The notes under the pieces: generated by a model
What the model saw: the letters and a program-made list of their open reading frames with translations, nothing else
Database searches by the model: none
What the model was told of the DNA's origin: nothing
DNA from: Burhinus oedicnemus
Taxonomy: Eukaryota > Chordata > Aves > Charadriiformes > Burhinidae
Direction: 5' to 3'
Length of the DNA stretch: 64,000 nt
NCBI GenBank assembly: GCA_008921705.1
Contig: VFFE01007516.1
Span: 93,263-157,262 of the forward strand
Made by a program: the position numbers and the translations under genes
Part shown: positions 57,701 to 64,000 of the stretch, in pieces
Layout: every line of letters begins with the position of its first letter
How positions within the stretch are numbered: the stretch's first letter is position 1

Positions 57701-60640
57701 CTGACAAAATATTGCCGCATCTGTACATCATATCGCTATGATACCTCCGTCCTTCATTATATCACATATCCATGCATCTGCATACCACATCTCCCGCTAA
57801 AAATGCCAAAAGTAGTCACAAACTTAGCACAACTCTCCTGTGCTCCCCCTCGTCCAGGGCACTGGCGTGATGCTGGGTCTTTGCCCAAAGAGCAACAGCA
57901 GAAGGAAAATGACGTTTGCAGGGCAAGCTCTAGGCTTCTGCTCAGCTAAGGCCAGTGTCCCTGGGAGGAGGCAGCAGCAGAAACTCAGGAGCGGGCTCAC
58001 AAGTGGAGCAGACCCTCGATGCACTCTTGAACAGGAAGAGCAAACTTGTGCTTTTCCACAGGGGACTTACTGCCCCAGAAGAGGCCTGCTTGGGAGATCC
58101 GTCAGTCAGAGTATTTAAAACTGGATGGAGCCCTAAGGAACTAAGGGCTGGAAGCCCGCCTGTGCCATTCCCAGGAAACGGCTAGACCCGAGCAGCTTAA
58201 AACCCATCGTAGCTGCTGGAATACACAACTAGTGCCAGGAAGAGCACATCTGGACCTCAGGGAGGGACACAGATGCACCCTCGAGCGCTCCATTAGCTTA
58301 ACAGTTTCACTCTTAGCAGTAGCCGAGCCCGATACAATCACCCAAGAGAGCGCCAAGAAGCAAAGACTGTCCTGATGTCAACGCCAAACTGGACATCGTG
58401 CCGAGAAGAGATGGGGCACAGAAAACAACCCCAGGACCCGTCTTTTACTTGGGACTCTGCAACCAGCAACAGACAACCAGAGTAAGCTACGAAGAGTAAC
58501 GCCTCTACGGCAGTAAGAGACAGCCACCAGTTGGAACATGGCTGATGCTCCCCGCAGATGGAACCAAGAGCCTCCTCTCTAGCTACTGCTCCCTTCTGCA
58601 CCCCTCCACGCAGCGAGCGCTGCTGGGAGAGAGAGAGGGCTCACACCGTTTCAGCAGGAAAGAACAACAGGGAGGAGAAGGAAAAGCAAAGGGTTTTTTC
58701 CACCAAAACAGCAAGTATGGAGAACGCGATGCCAGCTGGGTTAACAATGTGACGGAAAAGTCAAAGGCTGAGTTGAGCTCGTATCCTAGGGACTCCAAGC
58801 TGGCATGAGCAAGGTCCACAGCTCTATGGGCTTGAGTTAACCTGGCACTGAAGGGCAACTCCAGCGCATCCCCAGCAGCTGCCCTGGCACAGCCTAGGCC
58901 AGCAAGCTCAGTACTTCCAGCTTTGCAACGGCCCAGCCGCTTCACCCAGCAGTCTGTCCCCTCTGTCACACGGCAGCCAGAGAGCCGCCTTCCGACAGCA
59001 GCACAGCGAGGTGCAAAAGGTGGAAGGCCTTTAAGTACAAAACATAACAATTTTACTTTCTTCAGCTGAACAGCTATGGTTTCAAGTTTCTGAGCAAGCT
59101 TTCCTTTAGCTGCTGCCTTTCCCCCTCCCCTCCCTCCCCCCATTGGAGGGGGGTCTAGAAAGACAAAAAGGGAGAGCAGGAAGATGCAGTAACACCTACA
59201 ACATTACACTGCATAAAATACTAAGCACCACAAAATAGATTTTCTAGGTAATGAAGATACCAGTCAGGGTGTCAGGGAGGCACCGATCACACCATCTGCC
59301 CAGCTAAAATGGCAAAACACACGTTAAACAGACAGAAAGGTTCTAGAGTATTTAGGGTGTGAATGCTCTGGAAAAAGTCCTCCATGGAGTAGACAATTGC
59401 TGTAGAGACAGCACACTGATAACCGCATCTTTCTACCGAGGAGAAAGAGAGAATCAGGCAATGATGTCAACCTGGTGATTTTTGCACTAGTACCAGCCTT
59501 GGGTGTGTACTGTGTACCCACATGTGCCAGCAGCCAGCCTTATCGCAGGCACCACAGCCAAAGGAGGTCTTGCTTCAGCACTGACACAGACTCGCCACGC
59601 GACCTTGGGGAAATCACTTCCTCCGTGACTCACTTCTCTTATCCCTCCTGCCACCAAAGCAGCAAAACAAGGCGCGCACACGTCCCTTCGCAGAGACCTG
59701 GCAACTGATGGCTGGAAGGAACTGCATGTTGTTACCGTGTGCCTGGCATGAAACAGCGTTTGGGCAGATAACAAGAAGTAGCCACGTTTGCAGCACAGAT
59801 CCCACAGGTCAAGAGCACGCAGCTAAGTCTCCTGTCGCCCCGCTCAGCAGGGATGCACCGCAGCCAGAGGTGTGTGGTTGTCTTCCGTGCTGCGCCACGC
59901 TGCCGGCAGCCCTTTGCCTGGCGCAGCCAGGACACAACCGTGTGACACTGTAGCCTGACACCCTGTCAAACAGCACTGCCCCCAAGGCGCGCAGACACCA
60001 CACACAACAACACAGCAGCCTGCCCTGTCATGTAGTATTACTTATGTGTTCAGATATGCATCCTCCTCACATTTCTACTCCAGCAAGTGGTTGCTAGCAG
60101 AGCGGGGCTAGGACAAGTTCACCACCTGCTAAAGACATGTCCCTAATACAATGTGGGGAAGGTTTTGTTACATCGATTCCTTTCTGTGTGCAAGAAAAGC
60201 ATGTACGTACGGTGTTTACCCCCTTTTTCCTCCAAATCAACCACGCACCTGGTTTACCTCAAGGAGCCCATCAAAGTATGACACTACAAAGAGAGGGGAG
60301 AGGTCTCCCTTGACACTTAGGAGCACTTATTTAAACCCCCATGTGAAATGCAGTGAGTCCAGATACAGGAATCCCAGTTCCAATCCTCCCTGGGGCTTTA
60401 ACAGCACTGACGTCTTGCCAAATCCAGAACAGCCCGGGTAAAACCGGGCACAATGCAAGTAAGTTCTTTGCATCTAGAGCGGAGCCCCACTCGAGGCTCC
60501 TTGGTCCTCGAGGAATTACCGGCGGCAGCGATGAGTTACAAGGACCCGGGAAGAGCGGTCCCCGAAATGTACGGGCGAAGCAGAACGGGCGGCACGGGCC
60601 AGGGCCGATGTCCAGGACATGCCCGAGGAAAGCTGGAGCC
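51781..60640 (-). other. BCL9L: 5' intron of BCL9L, distal segment
   Basis: About 8.9 kb of non-coding sequence leading to the CpG island. A lower-GC patch lies at 57,600-57,830. A pyrimidine-rich run of C and T occurs near 59,117-59,140. No exon, repeat family or RNA gene was recognised. Confidence 0.5.
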
Positions 60641-61560
60641 TTGACAGCACATCCCGGCCCACGCCGGCGGCGGGCGCGGGCGGCGCGGACCCGCGTGGGA
60701 AGCGCCGCGCTATGCCGGGGCCGGCGTCGTCTCCCCGCCGCCCCCCCGGGAGCCGTAGCGCGGCGGCCCCCGCGCAGCGGGACGCGCCCGGCTGACAGCC
60801 CCGAGGCGAGGGGCGGTGCGGAGCCTCGGCCTCCCCCCCCTCCGCGGCGGAACAATGGGGCGGCGGACCCCCGGGCTCGGCGGGGCACTCACCTCGGCGA
60901 CAGCTCAGGGCAGGCCGGGCGAGCTCGCCGGGGCGGCGCGGCGCGGCTCCGCGGGCTGCTGAGGGCCGGCCGGCGGCGCGGGCCGCGCTCATGGCTCGGC
61001 CGCCCGCCGCGGGGCGCGGGGCCGGGGCCGGCGCCGCCGGCGGAGCCCCCCGCCCCGCCGCGCCGCTCCTTCCGCCGGCGGCGGCGGCTCCAGCCCGCGC
61101 CCGCCGACGGGGGTGGGCGTCCGGCCGCGGCGGGCCCCGGCTGCCCGCCCGGCCCCGGGCGGCTTCCCCACGCTGCGGCGGGCTGCGGTGCCGGCGGGCG
61201 CGGCGGGGCGGGCGCGGGCGGGGACGCCGTGGCGGGGGGCGAGGCGCTGCGTGCCGAGTGCTCCTTTCTCCGCCGGAGCCTGAATAATCATTTGGAGAAA
61301 CGGGATCATTCACTTTCCTCCGAGCGCGGAGCCAGGCGCTGCCCTGTCAAAATAAAAGCCCCGCGCGCTGATTCACCGCTTCCTCGTCGCCGGCGCTCCG
61401 CCGGCCGCCCAGCGGCCTGCCAGGGACCAGCACCGGCGACCAGCACCGGGTCCGGGGCCGACTGCGGCCCGCGAAGGGGAGACGCCGTCTCCCTGCGAGC
61501 GGCCGGCCAGGGACACGAGGCGTCGCACCGCCAGCCGCCTAGCAGGCGGGTCCTGGCATC
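60640..61560 (-). promoter_or_regulatory. BCL9L: CpG island, probable main BCL9L promoter
   Basis: About 0.9 kb of very GC-rich sequence with dense CpG and many GC-box-like CCGCCC/GGGCGG words, the strongest such island in the window. On the minus strand it ends in a consensus donor, CGCCGAG|GTGAGT (GT at 60892-60891), so a non-coding first exon of BCL9L is likely. Human BCL9L likewise starts well upstream of its coding exons. A gene running right (+) from the same island cannot be excluded, but none was recognised. Confidence 0.6.
60893..61300 (-). other. BCL9L: Probable BCL9L first exon (5' limit unknown)
   Basis: The 3' boundary is the GAG|GTGAGT donor; the 5' end is a guess within the island. 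An ATG at 60992-60990 (G at -3) opens 33 codons and one base up to the donor. If joined directly to the acceptor at 25,023 this frame continues for Gly-Phe and stops at TGA, giving a 35-codon upstream ORF that ends 56 bases before the MHPDNK start. Transcript data are needed to prove the join. Confidence 0.45.
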
Positions 61561-64000
61561 GCCTGTCACAGCAGAACCGCGTCCCACGACAGCATCGGGA
61601 CCTCTCCCGCTCAGCATCTCTCTGCCCTGCTTCGTAACCCAAAACATCAGCCTGGGATGAAGCTCCGCAAGCCTCCACTTCTGGCCGTGCTGGCGCCCTG
61701 CGTATCCTACTCTTGAGCCTGGCTGCGCTGGGGAGGGAGATCCCACACCTGAGCCCCTCTCTGCCGCGTCTCCCACAGCCTACGCATGAGATGCAGAGGG
61801 GCTGGCCCCAGCACCTGGGACGGGCAGCGTGTTAGTGTCTTTACCAACAACTTTTCCATACGTTAACCACCCTCTTTCCCCTGAGTGATGGCCTCCATCG
61901 ACAGCTACAGCAGGGTGGGGTGACAGGAGTGGGGAGAGGCAGGTGAGACCCCGGAGAGAGGCAGGAGGCGAGATGGCTGGGGGCAGCCGGGTGCAGGCTC
62001 AGGTGGAAACAGTGTGCATCTCAAATACACCATTTGCTTCAGCTGGGCGGCAGGAGTGCAGCCCTCCACCGACCTTGGGAGCTGCGGCCCGACTGGGGGC
62101 TGCTGCTGGCTGCAGCTGGGGGAGGACACAGCTGGCTCACTGGCTGCCTGCACTCCGTGCCTGCTCCCTCCCCCTCGCAGGCAGAAGGGAGCCGCACAAA
62201 TGCACACACACATCAGGCTATTAAGCCAGTCCACCTGCTTCTGGACGACGCCAGCAGCATCCTAACCAGGATGTGTCACCTTCCTGTCTGCAGTGCACTA
62301 ACTGCTCAGGGGTGGGCTGGGAAGAGAGGGCTGGAGGCAGGGACCACTCGGCAGCATCTCCGAGCACTGCAGAGCTAAAGAGGATCCAGGGACAAGTGAC
62401 GGGAAGCAGCAGCCCTGACTGAAAATGGAAGCACGCCTTGCCCTCCTGCAGCTGCCACAAGGGCCAGACCCGGGGGACCCCAGTCACTCTCCCTCCCCTG
62501 GCTCAGGGTGAGGAAGCCAGCCTGCCGCTGGGAAGCAGAGGCAGAAGAGGCAGCAGGGACGAAGGGAGGGAGGGCAGAAGCGCACTGGCTGCTCCCAAAC
62601 CCAAACAGAGAAGATGGGACATTCGTCTTCGAAGGCACCTCTTTGCCCCTGGCACAGGGTGGCTTCACACATCTGCAGAATTGCCTGGGGAACAGAGCCG
62701 AGGCTGGAGCAGACAGGAGGGAGAGCCTGCAAATGCCCTGGGTTTTTCCTCAGGGGACTGCAGGCTGCGCGGGTGGGCAGTCACTGGAGTTCCCTTGGCA
62801 AAAAGCAGCATCAAGCATCATTTGCTTATACCAGCCACCCAACCATACTCGGATGTACCCCTCCCAGGGACCAGGGAGCAGTGAGGCCATACATCTCCCC
62901 GCCTCTCTGGTGAGCTCCCAAGCCTCATCAGCAAGCAGTGACATAGTTTCATGCTTTCGTCCTTCCCAGTAGCAGCACTGGGCTTGTGTCCCTGCAGATG
63001 GCATGCACAGGCACAGTGGCTTAAAGACCGGGCCCAACCACCACTGTCTGGCATAACAGCTGGGTGCCAGGGCAGGGTGGCAGCTCCTTCCCTCCAGCCA
63101 CGTCCGGTGCAGAGGGGACACGTGGAGCCACCTCTCCTCCAGGCCCTCTGGCTGCCTCTCCTTCCTGCTTATTCCCTGCAGCCTCCCGGGCTTTCTACAT
63201 CACAGCCCCTTGCATCTCGCCCAGCACATGAAAGTGGCAGAGTGAGACTGGGAAAGGTCAGCGGGAAGACCAGCCGCTGCCGGCTCAGCACTGAGCCTCT
63301 GTCTTTAATTAACATCTGCCGGGCTAGCTGCCCTCCCTACACTTGACTCCGGCTCCCCGGCTCCCCTTCCCTCCTCTATCATTACACCCATGCTAGGAGA
63401 GACAGGGAGGGGAGGAGATGGGGAAGCAGAGTCCTTGGAGCTCCTCAAAGCCTTCCTCTGCCACCACCACAGCAGCAGCTCATCCCAGGAGCTGGCTGGT
63501 ACATCGGCACATTAGCGAGCCTCTGGCCAAGATGCCCAGACTGGCTCTTACCTGCCCCTCCCTTGCACCTGGCTTTCCCGCCTTTGGGCCACGAAAGATA
63601 CTCCCAGGAAATCTAAAGCCTCCCTTCCAAACTAGTCAAGGACCAATAGGGAGCCATCTGTGACTGTAACTCCAGCCTTCCTTGGGAAGACCTGGGACCA
63701 GCCACCCAGAAGCTTCTGACACGTTCTGCCTCTGTGGGATGCAGACGATACCGGGATACAGGGTCGGAAGGATCAGCCTTGTCCCATCGTGCTTTTGCTG
63801 ATGAGCACATCCGGAGTGATGGAAGCCAGGTCCCAAGCCACCTCCAAGGCTCTGGGACTTGTTCATTCCCATTGCCTCTCCAGAACGCCAGCCCCAAGCT
63901 CAGACCTTCGTGAGACCCCTGTGGGCAAGGCCCTCATTACACTTACGAATATGATTAATTAGGTCCAATTAACTATACTGGAATTAATGATGTGACTCAC
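61561..64000. other. Region upstream of BCL9L; no gene recognised
   Basis: About 2.4 kb of GC-rich then mixed sequence. UPK2 and FOXR1, which follow BCL9L in human, were not recognised. The last 60 bases are AT-rich with several AATTA words (63,945-63,990). Open frames here (up to about 155 codons) have no domain support. Confidence 0.5.

Noticed and set aside
60516..61313. 265-codon open frame on - in the CpG island
   Set aside because: Same composition artefact. Only the short ATG at 60,992 up to the splice donor is considered, as an upstream ORF.
60353..61660. 435-codon open frame on + across the CpG island
   Set aside because: Its Arg/Pro/Ala/Gly-rich composition follows from GC-rich DNA with few stop codons. 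No domain is visible and opposite-strand frames are equally long.
61561..64000. Search for UPK2 or FOXR1, the next genes in human
   Set aside because: No segment resembling the uroplakin-2 transmembrane region or a forkhead domain was seen in any frame.
1..64000. CRISPR arrays, bacterial operons, tRNA, rRNA or microRNA hairpins
   Set aside because: None was recognised by eye, and the window is clearly animal nuclear DNA. Small RNAs with diverged sequence would need a covariance-model search.

Overview
This is vertebrate, almost certainly bird, genomic DNA: interrupted genes with consensus GT/AG splice sites, long 3'UTRs, a strong CpG island, and one chicken-repeat-1 (CR1) retrotransposon, the typical avian LINE. 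The species cannot be named. Two protein-coding genes are supported, arranged tail to tail as at human 11q23.3: CXCR5 on the + strand and BCL9L on the - strand. In chicken this region lies on GC-rich microchromosome 24, which fits the base composition.

CXCR5 (about 1-8,925): a 13-codon first coding exon (61-99), a 5.6 kb intron and one large exon (5676-6752) join into a 371-residue chemokine receptor. It has the DRY, CWxP and NPxxY motifs and an N-glycosylated, tyrosine-rich N-terminus. A 3'UTR of about 2.2 kb ends at tandem AATAAA signals. The unusual point is Asn at the TM2 position normally held by the sodium-site Asp (2.50).

Between the genes (about 8,930-10,790) nothing was recognised. 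BCL9L then runs from an ATTAAA signal near 10,811 leftwards in transcription terms from at least 25,023. Seven coding exons (24960-24660, 22933-22811, 21389-21179, 20422-20338, 19930-17539, 17056-16796, 15507-14348) join in phase to exactly 1511 codons including the stop. The protein carries HD1 (Pygopus binding), HD2 (beta-catenin binding) and the conserved C-terminal block, so it is a Wnt/beta-catenin transcriptional adaptor.

From 25,024 to about 60,892 no further coding exon was recognised. I interpret this as the large 5' intron of BCL9L, because a CpG island at about 60,640-61,560 ends its minus-strand transcript side in a consensus donor at 60,893/60,892. The intron holds a 0.64 kb CR1 copy, a GACGAAAAA-type tandem repeat, G-rich tracts, a possible second TATA-containing promoter near 27.47 kb, and an apparent cluster of perfect octamer (ATGCAAAT) sites between 33.6 and 49.8 kb. 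Octamers bind POU factors active in B cells, so this stretch is a candidate long-range control region for the neighbouring B-cell gene CXCR5. That is inference. From 61.6 kb to the end no gene was recognised; UPK2 and FOXR1, the next genes in human, were not seen.

No prokaryotic system, CRISPR array, RNA gene or previously unknown protein family was found. The most interesting leads are the CXCR5 TM2 substitution, the octamer cluster with its TATA/PU.1-like element at 33.6 kb, and a predicted upstream ORF crossing the first BCL9L splice junction.
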